DNA of 64,000 bases from positions 58,867 to 122,866 of the forward strand of contig JBAUUR010000040.1 in NCBI GenBank assembly GCA_049582805.1. Reading direction: 5' to 3'. A program made the position numbers and the translations under genes. Below the pieces are notes generated by a model. That model was not told where the DNA came from. It ran no database searches and saw only the letters and a program-made list of their open reading frames with translations. This stretch comes from CAVXFS01 sp049582805. Its GTDB lineage: Bacteria > Pseudomonadota > Gammaproteobacteria > Burkholderiales > Gallionellaceae. This document shows, piece by piece, positions 32,000-40,601 of this stretch; position 1 is the stretch's first letter, and every line of letters starts with the position of its first letter.

Positions 32000-34672
32000 A
32001 TGAAATTATTCTTCAGGGCATGTGTACTTATTGCCAGCATGGCTTTATCTGGAGTTGCCTGCGCTGTAGGAATGGGCGGTATAACCGTATCCTCGGCTCT
32101 GGGAGAACCTCTGAATGCAGAGATCGAACTGGCGGGGATCGGCAACAAGGCCAACAAGGCCAGCAGGACTGACAGTCTGACCGCACGCATGGCTTCGCCC
32201 GATGTATTCAAGGGGGCGGGCGTGGACTATCCCTCCACCTTGCCCAGCCTGAAATTTGCAGTTGAGTCACGCCCGGACGGTGAGCCATATCTCAGGATTA
32301 CTTCTCAATCCCCGGTCAATGATCCATTTGTTACATTGCTGGTGGAGCTGGATTGGCCATCCGGGAGGCTGCTGCGCGAGTACACTTTCCTGCTGGATCC
32401 GCCGGGCTTCAAACCTGAACAGCCAGCGGAGCCAATGGTCAAGCCGATAGCGCCGGTCGCAGTGGCACAGACCGTCGGTGCCGCAGAGACAAAGATTGAG
32501 CCTGCACCGGAAATCGCAAAAGCGCCGGTGGTGTCGGGTACAGCATCCGGCAGCAAGGCAGTTTCGGCCGGCAGGACCTCAACCGGCAACATCACTATCA
32601 AGCGTGGCGATACGTTGAGCAAGATCGCTCGACAGGTCAAGCCATCGGATATCAGTCTGGAGCGTATGCTGGTTGCGCTGTATCGCGCCAACGCCGATGA
32701 GTTCGGCGGCAGGAACATGAACCGCCTGCGAGTCGGGAAAATCCTGCGCATGCCGAATGATGCCGATGTTGAAAAGACGACACAGGCAGAAGCAACTGAA
32801 GAAATTCACGCCCAGGCCGCTGACTGGAATGCTTACCGCCAGAAACTTGCAGCTGCCAGCGTAACGGCCAAAGAACCGCTATCCAGCCAGGAAGTTTCTG
32901 GAAAGATAGGTACTAAGGTGGCCGAGACGCCATCTGCCAAGGGAGCCGCGAAGGAGGTAGTGCGGTTATCGAAGGGTATGGCGCCTGGCGACAACGCAGT
33001 TGCAGGCGGCAGCTTGACGGCACTGCAAGACAAGATGAACGGATTGCAGGAGGAGTTGATTGCCCGAGACGGTCAACTCAAGGACAGCAAAAATCGCATT
33101 GCAATGCTGGAAAATAACATCAAGGAGATGCGCCATTTGCTCGATTTGAAAAGCCAGAACATAGCTTCTTCGAATCAGGCCGAAACCAGGCCGGCACCGC
33201 CTTCTGCCGCACCAATTATTGAAGCCAAACCTAAAGCGACTGCCATGCCTTCCGGGTTGACTACGGCTCCTCTCGGCCCAGACCACCAGGCGCAACAGGC
33301 AAACTCTGCGGCAAAACCAAAACCGGCTCGTCCCCTGGTTGTGCCGCCCCCGCCCTCCATGATGGATGAGATACTTGATGAACCCCTCTATCTGGCAGGC
33401 ATTGCTGTTGTTGTCTTGCTGTTATTGGGTGGCGGTTTTATGGTTATGCGTCGCAACAGGACGAGGAGTGCAGGCTCGGGCAGAGTGGAACATAACATTG
33501 CAGAGCCTGCCGCGCCTTCAGCAGCAGTCGGCGAGACTAACCAGACGAACCGCCCGATAAGTGCAGCAGCACCCATGGGCGAAGAAGTTGATCCGGTCAG
33601 CGAAGCTGACCTGTTCCTGAATTTCGGCCGGGATACGCAGGCTGAAGAAATACTGAAGTATGCATTGGAGAAGGATCCGACGAACCAGCGCATTTTGCTC
33701 AAACTGCTGTCCATCTACCTGGAACGCAAGGATGCCAAGGCGTTTTACGCCATTTTCCAGCAAGTTCGCGAATCAGGTGATGCCAATGCATGGGCGCAAG
33801 CCGCAGAAATGGGGCGCAAGCTGGAGCCTGATAATCCGGCTTACAGTGGCGAAGCGGGACCCGGGGAAGCGGCCAAGGAGGTTGAGCCAGAACAGGCTCT
33901 TCATGTACCCAGTGGACTTGGTCTGGATTTTGATCTGGACTTTGATAAAGAACAGTCCGGCACAGGTGCCAACACGGTACTGGCATTTGACAAACCCACA
34001 GATGCAGATTCTTCTGCTCTGGATTTTGATCTTGGCGCGGACTTTGCAGAAATTGGCGGTGAAGCCAAGGCTGATATCAAGGAGGAGGCCGGGAAATCCT
34101 CCACCGGCAAAGAACAAGCGGCCCAATTTGATTCCTTGCAAGGCTTCATCGACGTAACCTCAAAATCCTTGCCCATTCAGGGTACTGATGTTGAAAAGCC
34201 GGGCCCTGTTGGCAAAGCAGAGCCTGATCTGGAGGACTTTGTCGACATATCGTCAAAATCCCTGTCCTTTCCGTTTCGGAATATTGCTGTTGACAATCCG
34301 GATGCGGGTGCTGAGTCAGAACCTGATCTCGATGACTTCATCGACGTGACGTCAAGATCCATGACCCTGTCTTTTGAAAGCATTGATGCAGACAAGTCGA
34401 ATATCAGTGACACGGGCGCACCTGTGCAACTTGATGCCTTGAATTTCCAGGGCATTGATTTGAGCTTGAGCGAGCCGTCCCCCGTTGTTGCGGAAACTGA
34501 CCGCAAGGATGCGCATTGGAATGAAATTAGCACCAAAATTGATTTGGCCAGAGCTTATCAGGAAATGGGCGATGTAGCGGGTGCTCACGAGATATGGAAA
34601 GAGGTAATGGACGAGGGCGATGACCAGCAGCGAGCCATTGCAAAGGCTATACTGGAGAAGCTGTCGGCCTGA
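32000..34672 (+). CDS. fimV: FimV/HubP-like polar hub protein
   Basis: 890 residues. A signal peptide (1-24, ending VACA) leads to the FimV N-terminal domain beginning GMGGITVSSALGEPLNAEIE. A LysM peptidoglycan-binding domain lies at about 195-255 (NITIKRGDTLSKIARQV). A coiled coil precedes a single membrane helix at about 462-482 (LYLAGIAVVVLLLLGGGFMV). The acidic cytoplasmic part has three repeats of the form D-F-[IV]-D-[VI]-[TS]-S-[KR]-S-[LM], at about residues 713-825. It ends in the FimV C-terminal TPR-like domain (LDLARAYQEMGDVAGAHEIW). AGGGGAATTGATAGTA precedes the ATG. FimV organises pole-located machinery such as type IV pili. Confidence 0.93.
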   Translation: MKLFFRACVLIASMALSGVACAVGMGGITVSSALGEPLNAEIELAGIGNKANKASRTDSLTARMASPDVFKGAGVDYPSTLPSLKFAVESRPDGEPYLRITSQSPVNDPFVTLLVELDWPSGRLLREYTFLLDPPGFKPEQPAEPMVKPIAPVAVAQTVGAAETKIEPAPEIAKAPVVSGTASGSKAVSAGRTSTGNITIKRGDTLSKIARQVKPSDISLERMLVALYRANADEFGGRNMNRLRVGKILRMPNDADVEKTTQAEATEEIHAQAADWNAYRQKLAAASVTAKEPLSSQEVSGKIGTKVAETPSAKGAAKEVVRLSKGMAPGDNAVAGGSLTALQDKMNGLQEELIARDGQLKDSKNRIAMLENNIKEMRHLLDLKSQNIASSNQAETRPAPPSAAPIIEAKPKATAMPSGLTTAPLGPDHQAQQANSAAKPKPARPLVVPPPPSMMDEILDEPLYLAGIAVVVLLLLGGGFMVMRRNRTRSAGSGRVEHNIAEPAAPSAAVGETNQTNRPISAAAPMGEEVDPVSEADLFLNFGRDTQAEEILKYALEKDPTNQRILLKLLSIYLERKDAKAFYAIFQQVRESGDANAWAQAAEMGRKLEPDNPAYSGEAGPGEAAKEVEPEQALHVPSGLGLDFDLDFDKEQSGTGANTVLAFDKPTDADSSALDFDLGADFAEIGGEAKADIKEEAGKSSTGKEQAAQFDSLQGFIDVTSKSLPIQGTDVEKPGPVGKAEPDLEDFVDISSKSLSFPFRNIAVDNPDAGAESEPDLDDFIDVTSRSMTLSFESIDADKSNISDTGAPVQLDALNFQGIDLSLSEPSPVVAETDRKDAHWNEISTKIDLARAYQEMGDVAGAHEIWKEVMDEGDDQQRAIAKAILEKLSA

Positions 34673-34741
34673 TTTGTTTGACAATCAAGAATGCGGCAGC
34701 TCGGCAATGTCTGGCTGCCGTTTTGTTTTGGGTGCAGGAAA

Positions 34742-35353
34742 ATGCCTAATCCGGCCTTGCTGATATTAGCCTGGGTAACTCTGGTCATTGCATTGCAAAT
34801 GACGGGGCCGGTTTTCTTGTCGTTAATCTCGGTGGTGCTTATCGCCTCAGCGCTGACATTTTCCGCTGCCAGGCTGCTGGCGCTGATGCGACGCACACGC
34901 TGGATCATGTTTTCCCTGATACTGATTTATGCCTGCACCACTCCGGGAACACCAGTGATTGGTCAGCTGGCGGCATTTAGTCCGACCAGCGAAGGATTGC
35001 AGCAAGGCTTGTTGCAGTTGGCAAGACTGATAAGTGTGCTGGCATCGCTGTCCATTCTGCTTTCATGGATGGATCAGCAGAAACTCGTCAGCGGACTATA
35101 CACGCTGGCTTATCCTTTGCAATTTATGGGCCTGTCGCGTGAGCGCATCGCAGTTCGTCTGGCACTGACGCTGCAATATGCGGAGACGGCAATGCGGGAT
35201 ACCTCCACAAATTGGCATGGCAGCATCGAACATATGCTCGCTCCCATTCCGGTTGAGCAGTCTGACATCGAACTTTCGGTTGTGCGGTTCACTTTAATGG
35301 ATAGCCTGTTGCTTGTGGCGGGGTGTGCCTTGCTTGTGCTGGTGTTGCTGTGA
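34742..35353 (+). CDS. Putative EcfT/CbiQ-like membrane protein
   Basis: 203 residues with about five hydrophobic segments (for example LLILAWVTLVIALQMTG and VFLSLISVVLIASALTF near the start, FTLMDSLLLVAGCALLVLVL at the end). The arrangement, and SRERIAVRLALTLQYAETAM in the coupling-helix position, resemble the T component of energy-coupling-factor transporters, although the usual Ala-Arg-Gly motifs are not obvious. GTGCAGGAAA lies before the ATG at 34742. Its stop overlaps the truA start (GTGA). No ATPase gene is adjacent, so the substrate and transport role are unknown. Confidence 0.65.
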   Translation: MPNPALLILAWVTLVIALQMTGPVFLSLISVVLIASALTFSAARLLALMRRTRWIMFSLILIYACTTPGTPVIGQLAAFSPTSEGLQQGLLQLARLISVLASLSILLSWMDQQKLVSGLYTLAYPLQFMGLSRERIAVRLALTLQYAETAMRDTSTNWHGSIEHMLAPIPVEQSDIELSVVRFTLMDSLLLVAGCALLVLVLL

Positions 35354-36108
35354 GAATTGCGCTGGGCGTGGAATACGATGGCAGCTGTTTCAATGGCTGG
35401 CAAAGTCAACCTGATGTCCCAAATGTCCAGGACACTTTGCAGGCCGCATTGAGCGGTATCGCAAGCGAGCAGGTTTCCATTGCCGCTGCCGGACGCACTG
35501 ATACAGGGGTGCATGCGCTGGAACAGGTGGTGCATTTCGATACCGGTACGGACAGGCCGGTGAATGCCTGGGTGCGCGGTACGAACGCATTGCTGCCGCA
35601 AAGCGTCGCCGTGCTGTGGGCTCACCCGGTGCCGGAAGAATTTCATGCGCGTTTTTCCGCGCAAGCACGCAGTTACCGTTATCTGCTGATCAACCGCCCG
35701 GTACGTAGTGCCGTGCAATGCGGCAAGGCAGGCTGGTTCCATGCGCCACTCAATCTGGAAAGCATGCGCGAGGCGGCCCGGTATTTGCTGGGTGAGCATG
35801 ACTTCAGCGCTTTCCGTTCTTCGGAATGCCAGGCAAAAACACCGCTCAAGAAACTCTCCCAGCTTGACATTGAAAGACAGGGTGACACGATAATTTTCAA
35901 TTTGACTGCAGATGCGTTCTTGCATCATATGGTGCGAAATATTGTCGGCAGTCTGATTTATGTTGGCAAGGGCAAGTATCCGCCCCGGTGGATTCTGGAG
36001 GTCCTGACAAGCCGCAACCGTACACTGGCGGCGCCTACGTTTTCTCCTTGTGGATTATATTTGCGGCGGATTACCTACGATGCAAAGTGGGGACTTCCGA
36101 TTTTATGA
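35350..36108 (+). CDS. truA: tRNA pseudouridine synthase A
   Basis: 252 residues starting at GTG 35350, which overlaps the upstream stop codon by four bases. It makes pseudouridine at tRNA positions 38-40. Seen: GVEYDGSCFNGWQSQP at the N-terminus, the catalytic Asp in AAAGRTDTGVHALEQVVHFD (about residue 52), HARFSAQARSYRYLLINRP and DAFLHHMVRNIVGSLI near the end. In many betaproteobacteria truA is followed by trpF; here it is followed by a repeat and an accessory block instead. Confidence 0.96.
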   Translation: MRIALGVEYDGSCFNGWQSQPDVPNVQDTLQAALSGIASEQVSIAAAGRTDTGVHALEQVVHFDTGTDRPVNAWVRGTNALLPQSVAVLWAHPVPEEFHARFSAQARSYRYLLINRPVRSAVQCGKAGWFHAPLNLESMREAARYLLGEHDFSAFRSSECQAKTPLKKLSQLDIERQGDTIIFNLTADAFLHHMVRNIVGSLIYVGKGKYPPRWILEVLTSRNRTLAAPTFSPCGLYLRRITYDAKWGLPIL

Positions 36109-36127
36109 GTAAGAAAGGATTCATAGC

Positions 36128-36240
36128 GGAGATTAATCAGAGGTTAATTTGTAGTACGCGCGATTTGCTCTGACAGGCAGTGCCTGAATCAATTTCCAAT
36201 TTCGGCTAGTTGCCGCCAGTCACGAGCGTTTGCTTCCGGG
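36128..36240 (+). repeat. Dispersed intergenic repeat R1, copy 2
   Basis: The stretch including CTGACAGGCAGTGCCTGAAT and TTTCGGCTAG to GTCACGAGCG aligns with 8455-8590. It lies directly after truA, at the left edge of the accessory block ending near 40.5 kb. The rest of the gap up to 36475 shows no gene. Confidence 0.6.
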
Positions 36241-36475
36241 CACCCTGAATAATTAATCTGAACGAAAAGTTCGGATGACTGCTTCCGAGAAGGATATTAT
36301 AAAGCGTGATATGCGGCTCAGTGCCATTTGCAGAACTTCAACTTGATTTCCCACTTCATTCACGGCAATTTATGCGACTATTACGCCATCGTCCGCTATC
36401 ATGGGTGCTGTCCACCGCCGAGTCGGCAGTGGTTCCGTCCCAAGTCAAATGGTAGAAATGGTTAGGAGACTGGAT

Positions 36476-36802
36476 ATGCTTCGCGACTTGCTGATGCACG
36501 TGGACGGAAGTCAAGCTGGGCGGCGCAGGGTGCAATTTGCTGCAGACTTGGCGGTGCGCACGGGCGCGCGGCTCAGCGGAATATTCGTGACCCCAGTGGC
36601 GGAGATGCCGCACCTGTATAAGCCGAGCCAAGTGGCAGAGATCTCAGCCGATCTCTCCTCGAAGTTTGCCTTGGACGCCCAAGCAGCCGCAACGGTGTTC
36701 AGCGAAGAAGCCACTGGGTGCGTAGCTGACGTATGCTGGGTCGAAGCGAAAGGTGACGTAGCCAAGTGCATCAGCAATATTGCCCAGCCAGGCGAGGACT
36801 GA
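36476..36802 (+). pseudogene. Universal stress protein, N-terminal fragment
   Basis: 108 residues, MLRDLLMHVDGSQAGRRRVQ onward. This is the beginning of a two-domain universal stress protein (about 280 residues in relatives known to me), including AADLAVRTGARLSGIFVTP and a segment near VCWVEAKGDVAKCIS. It stops after about the first 100 residues at a TGA at 36800. The ATP-binding glycine loop of the C-terminal half of the domain is missing. TTAGGAGACTGGAT precedes the ATG. The break lies a few bases before the sulfotransferase-like gene, so it was probably cut by that insertion. Confidence 0.72.
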
Positions 36803-36806
36803 TCCA

Positions 36807-37457
36807 GTGTTCGAGAGAACTCTACAACCACTGAGCGGCCCGAGGTATTTCGGGATCGGATTCAACAAAACCGGCACCACCAGCCTCGGGCGCAGCTTTT
36901 TAGCACTGGGACTCACCCCCGTTGCCGAACCACGGTCTCCTCACATGGATTTCCGTCAGCTTGCCAGCGCGATCTTCGATCGAGGTGATTTTCAACCCGC
37001 ACTGCATGCGGCGTCCTACTTTCGCTCGTTTCAGGATAGGCCCTGGAACGTATGGGATATCTTCCGGCATCTGGATGAAAAATTTCCGGGCAGTTATTTT
37101 ATACTGACTGAACGAGACCCAGAAAATTGGTGGAATTCGGTCGAGAAATGGCTCACGATTTCACACAAGTATGACAAGGCAAAACACCTCCGGTATTTGC
37201 GGCACTTGAAGGTGGATCATCTAGAAAAGCGCCTGTTTGTCGACTCTTACGAGCGGTACAACGATGCGGTCAAAACCTATTTTGTCGGGCGCTCCAACCT
37301 GCTGGTAATGAATCTGGAGGCTGGCGATGGTTGGGATAAGCTCTGCAGCTTTCTTGAATTTCCCGTGCCTGACGTAGATTTCCCGCACGCAAACAAGCAA
37401 CTGATTCGCGCTGTCACGGGTTCGCGCTTGATCACAAAAAACATCAGGTTTTATTGA
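36807..37457 (+). CDS. Sulfotransferase-family protein
   Basis: 216 residues from the GTG at 36807, which has GCGAGGAC nine bases upstream; a TTG at 36780 inside the stress-protein fragment is the alternative. FGIGFNKTGTTSLGRSFLAL fits the 5'-phosphosulfate binding loop of sulfotransferases, and YFILTERDPENWWNSVEKWL matches the 3'-phosphate binding region. The acceptor is unknown. It points towards, and ends 35 bases from, a convergent gene for an adenylation-carrier-thioesterase enzyme, so the two could modify one product. Confidence 0.75.
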   Translation: MFERTLQPLSGPRYFGIGFNKTGTTSLGRSFLALGLTPVAEPRSPHMDFRQLASAIFDRGDFQPALHAASYFRSFQDRPWNVWDIFRHLDEKFPGSYFILTERDPENWWNSVEKWLTISHKYDKAKHLRYLRHLKVDHLEKRLFVDSYERYNDAVKTYFVGRSNLLVMNLEAGDGWDKLCSFLEFPVPDVDFPHANKQLIRAVTGSRLITKNIRFY

Positions 37458-37492
37458 ACTTCGAGTGGATTAAACTGCATGTGCGTTGACCT

Positions 37493-40075
37493 TCACAAAC
37501 CGAGTGGGGGTGCGCGTTTAAATAAACCCAGACTCTGTTGATCAACTCCCAAGCTGGTGCGCAGTCCCTTCACTACGGCGGAAAATTGCGGTTCACAATG
37601 AAATTTCCCATGGTATCCCGGCACTGGAATTACTCGCTGCCCCTCGGTAGCGAAGCGTCCCCACAAAAGCCTACGGTCGGTCGCCGCCGGAATAGGTGGT
37701 TGTTCGCAGTGAAAATAGGTGATTTGCCCGTTGAACATGTTGTTGTGGCGCAGTGAGTATCGGTTATTCGCTTCGCGTTGCACCCTTGCGACCCGATAGC
37801 CCATGCCTATGATGCCTTCCGTCTCGTCCCCGGATATCGGCAGGCGGGTAGCTCTCTGATCACTCCAGTCGGGCCCGTAGCAACTGGGTGTGATTGTGTC
37901 TACCATCGCCAGCAGCACGACTTCTTCCCCCATGCGTTGCAATTGCAGCGCGATTTCAAACACCATGACTCCGCCAAAGCTGGTCCCCAGCAATTGGTAA
38001 GGGCCGTGCGGCTGTATGCGCTGTATCTCGGGTACATAGTAGGCGGCCATTTCCTCGATAGTCGAGCAACCGACCCGGCTCCAATCCATGTCGGGCGGTT
38101 GCAATGCATAGAAAGGTTGTTCCTCCCCAAGTGCTTCGCCTACCAATAGCAGGCGAAGTGCATAGCCGAACACGCCGCATACTGCGAACAGCGGCAATTT
38201 TGCCCCGGTGCGATGCATGGATAGGAATCCGGATGCAGGCGGACTCCAGCCAACATCCAGAATACGCTGCGATAAGGTAGCTACGGTCGATGCCTCGTAC
38301 AGCGCGCTCAGCGGCAGCTCGCGCTGGAACAGACGAGACACTCCAAGCAGAATTTGTACCGCACCTATCGAATCACAACCATGATGCAGAAAGAAATTGT
38401 CATGCACGCCAATGCGGGGAACGCCTAATATCTTCTGCAACATTTCGACCAGCGTTTCCTCCATCTCATTGCGTGGTCCAGCGTAGTTGGTGTGCAGGGT
38501 TGCGGCGCGCGCCTGCAGCGTCTTGCGGTCAATTTTTCCGCCCGGCAGGAGCGGCAGCGCATCCAGTATAACAAAGGCAGACGGCACATGGTTTTCGGGC
38601 AATGCAGCGCGCAGTTTCGCAGTCATGGATTGCGGCGTGGGCATGGGTGCAGCCCAGCTGCGGGCGACCGCGACGAAGGCGACCAGGCGCGGCGCATTTC
38701 CGGCTTGTTCCAGCATGACCACTGCGGCATCCCGCACCAGCGGGATTTTCCGCAGGATGCTTTCGATTCCGGATATGTCAACCCGGTTGCCGCCGATCTT
38801 TACCTGGAAATCGGCGCGCCCAGCATGAAACAAGCGGCCATCCGGGCTGTATCGTCCCAGGTCACCCGTATGGAACAGTTTCCTGGCCGGATCCTGCGGG
38901 TCGGGCAGCAGCACTTGCCGGGTCAGGTCATCGCGCCGCCAGTATCCCGGAAACAGGTAATTGCTGCGCACCACGATTCTGCCAACCTCGCCATTCTTTA
39001 CCGGCACACCGTTTTCATCCAGCAGCAATATCTCAACGCCGGGTACCGGATCGCCAAGCGGAAGCACCGCATCGACCAGCGGCTCATCGTGCCGATAAAG
39101 TTTCCTGCGCAGATCCTGCCCCTCGGCTGAACCGAGGCCGGCAAACAGTTTGCACGATTCTGCAAAGAGGGTCGTGTAATGCAACCAATCGGCGCCGGTA
39201 ATTGCCTCGCCACCCAGGCGCAAAAGGCGCACATGCGTAAAGCGGCGCCCCGGTGATACGTCACTAATGTAATTGGCGAGATGGCGAAACAAGGTCGGCA
39301 CGGTATGCAAACAGGTAATCCGCTCTTCATCAATATATTCCGCCAGCCGCTCCACCCCCTGCTGCACACGAAACGGAAATAATGCCGCGCCACTCAGCAG
39401 CGCGCCGAACAAGGCATTGCCTCCGGCGTTAACATTCATTAATTGCAAAAACGAGAAGCGATCCTCGCAATCGATCCCGGCCAGCCGCTGGTACATCATC
39501 GCGGTATGCACAATATTCCGGTGCGATTGGCACACGCCCTTGGGCGTCCCGGTCGAGCCCGACGTGTACACGATACAGCACATATCGTGCGGCGAGATTT
39601 TCAGGCTGGGCCGGTTGCCGGCTGCGGCCTTCAAGTCTTCGATCACGAGCACAGTCGGGCTGGTTTCGTTGCCGGCGGCGAGTGCGGCGGCGGCATCATG
39701 GTTGTTGCGGTCCGTCAAAATCAGGCGCGCACCCGAATCGGCCAGGATAAAAGCGTTGCGCTCGTGCGGATGGCCAGGGTCGAGCGATACATAGAAATAC
39801 GCCGCCTTGAGCACGCCCAGCACCCCAACCGGAATAAGCGCGCCTTGCTCCAGCAGCAATACCACGGCACCCGGCTTGTAATCCCTGTGTTGGAGTATGG
39901 CCAGAGCTACGCCGTCGGCAAGTGTGTTCAGTTCACCGTAACTGAAGCTCTGCTTTGCATCTCGCACCGCCAGCCGGTCGCGGTGGAGCGCTGCTTGTGC
40001 TTCGAAGCGGGCTACGATGGACTCCTCAATTTCGAGGTTTTCCATATTATCCATCTTCCAAGAGCCGGGTTCCAC
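37493..40075 (-). CDS. Single-module NRPS-like enzyme (adenylation-carrier-thioesterase)
   Basis: 860 residues from GTG 40075 (AAGGGGAAG about 11 bases upstream; ATGs at 40051 and 40042 are alternatives). The adenylation domain (about 15-530) has CCIVYTSGSTGTPKGVCQSH, FHTGDLGRYSPDGRLFHAGR and LPLLPGGKIDRKTL. The carrier domain (about 545-615) has FFLHHGCDSIGAVQIL, keeping the phosphopantetheine Ser. A type I thioesterase (about 635-855) has LLGTSFGGVMVFEIA (G-x-S-x-G). There is no condensation domain. Such A-T-TE enzymes can dimerise or release an activated acid; the substrate is unknown. It may come by transfer. Confidence 0.88.
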   Translation of the reverse strand: MEPGSWKMDNMENLEIEESIVARFEAQAALHRDRLAVRDAKQSFSYGELNTLADGVALAILQHRDYKPGAVVLLLEQGALIPVGVLGVLKAAYFYVSLDPGHPHERNAFILADSGARLILTDRNNHDAAAALAAGNETSPTVLVIEDLKAAAGNRPSLKISPHDMCCIVYTSGSTGTPKGVCQSHRNIVHTAMMYQRLAGIDCEDRFSFLQLMNVNAGGNALFGALLSGAALFPFRVQQGVERLAEYIDEERITCLHTVPTLFRHLANYISDVSPGRRFTHVRLLRLGGEAITGADWLHYTTLFAESCKLFAGLGSAEGQDLRRKLYRHDEPLVDAVLPLGDPVPGVEILLLDENGVPVKNGEVGRIVVRSNYLFPGYWRRDDLTRQVLLPDPQDPARKLFHTGDLGRYSPDGRLFHAGRADFQVKIGGNRVDISGIESILRKIPLVRDAAVVMLEQAGNAPRLVAFVAVARSWAAPMPTPQSMTAKLRAALPENHVPSAFVILDALPLLPGGKIDRKTLQARAATLHTNYAGPRNEMEETLVEMLQKILGVPRIGVHDNFFLHHGCDSIGAVQILLGVSRLFQRELPLSALYEASTVATLSQRILDVGWSPPASGFLSMHRTGAKLPLFAVCGVFGYALRLLLVGEALGEEQPFYALQPPDMDWSRVGCSTIEEMAAYYVPEIQRIQPHGPYQLLGTSFGGVMVFEIALQLQRMGEEVVLLAMVDTITPSCYGPDWSDQRATRLPISGDETEGIIGMGYRVARVQREANNRYSLRHNNMFNGQITYFHCEQPPIPAATDRRLLWGRFATEGQRVIPVPGYHGKFHCEPQFSAVVKGLRTSLGVDQQSLGLFKRAPPLGL

Positions 40076-40601
40076 GTTATAAGTCTTCCCCTTTGATGAG
40101 CATCAACACAGTCTTTCAATAAAGAGATGGATGACCTGCATCTTTACAATCGAGCACCCTTTTTTCATCCCGAAGAATGTTTCACGAACTCGAAGGGGAT
40201 TGTCGAGACTTATCTCTCCGCATCGATTAGCGAATTTTGTGCAAATGCTAAACCAATCGCAGGAATGATACACGAAGAGTGTCGCGGCAGAGGAAATAAG
40301 GTCTATGCATTTTGGACTGCGGCCATTTGATTCGAGTCAAGTCGGGGAGCCAGTAAGAACTCGAATTCTGAAGGTCAACTTTCTGGATAAAGTGAAGGTC
40401 TGCAACGTGTGGGGTGCTGCCCGTGGCGTGCGTCCACTTTCGAGCAGCGTAATTCAAATTTGCCAGAAGGGGCAGCGGCAAAACAGATATGGCGAACTGG
40501 CAGTTTGTGTGAGTAGAAGTTAGAATCACTACAGTTAATTAACTGTAACCTCTCGGCTGGCATTGCGCAGTGTCCCCTTTTGCCAACTGTCTGATTCAGG
40601 T
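40076..40601. other. Intergenic region with repeat R2, copy 2
   Basis: No gene is convincing; a 67-codon frame at 40127-40330 has no family features or ribosome binding site. The right part (about 40430-40530) aligns with repeat R2 at 10137-10240. The segment up to 40601 also contains a CTGTCTGATTCAGG-type word resembling the core of R1 in inverted orientation. The region marks the right edge of the accessory block. Confidence 0.55.

Noticed and set aside
40127..40330. A 67-codon frame upstream of the A-T-TE gene
   Set aside because: No recognisable protein, no upstream Shine-Dalgarno site and close to a dispersed repeat.
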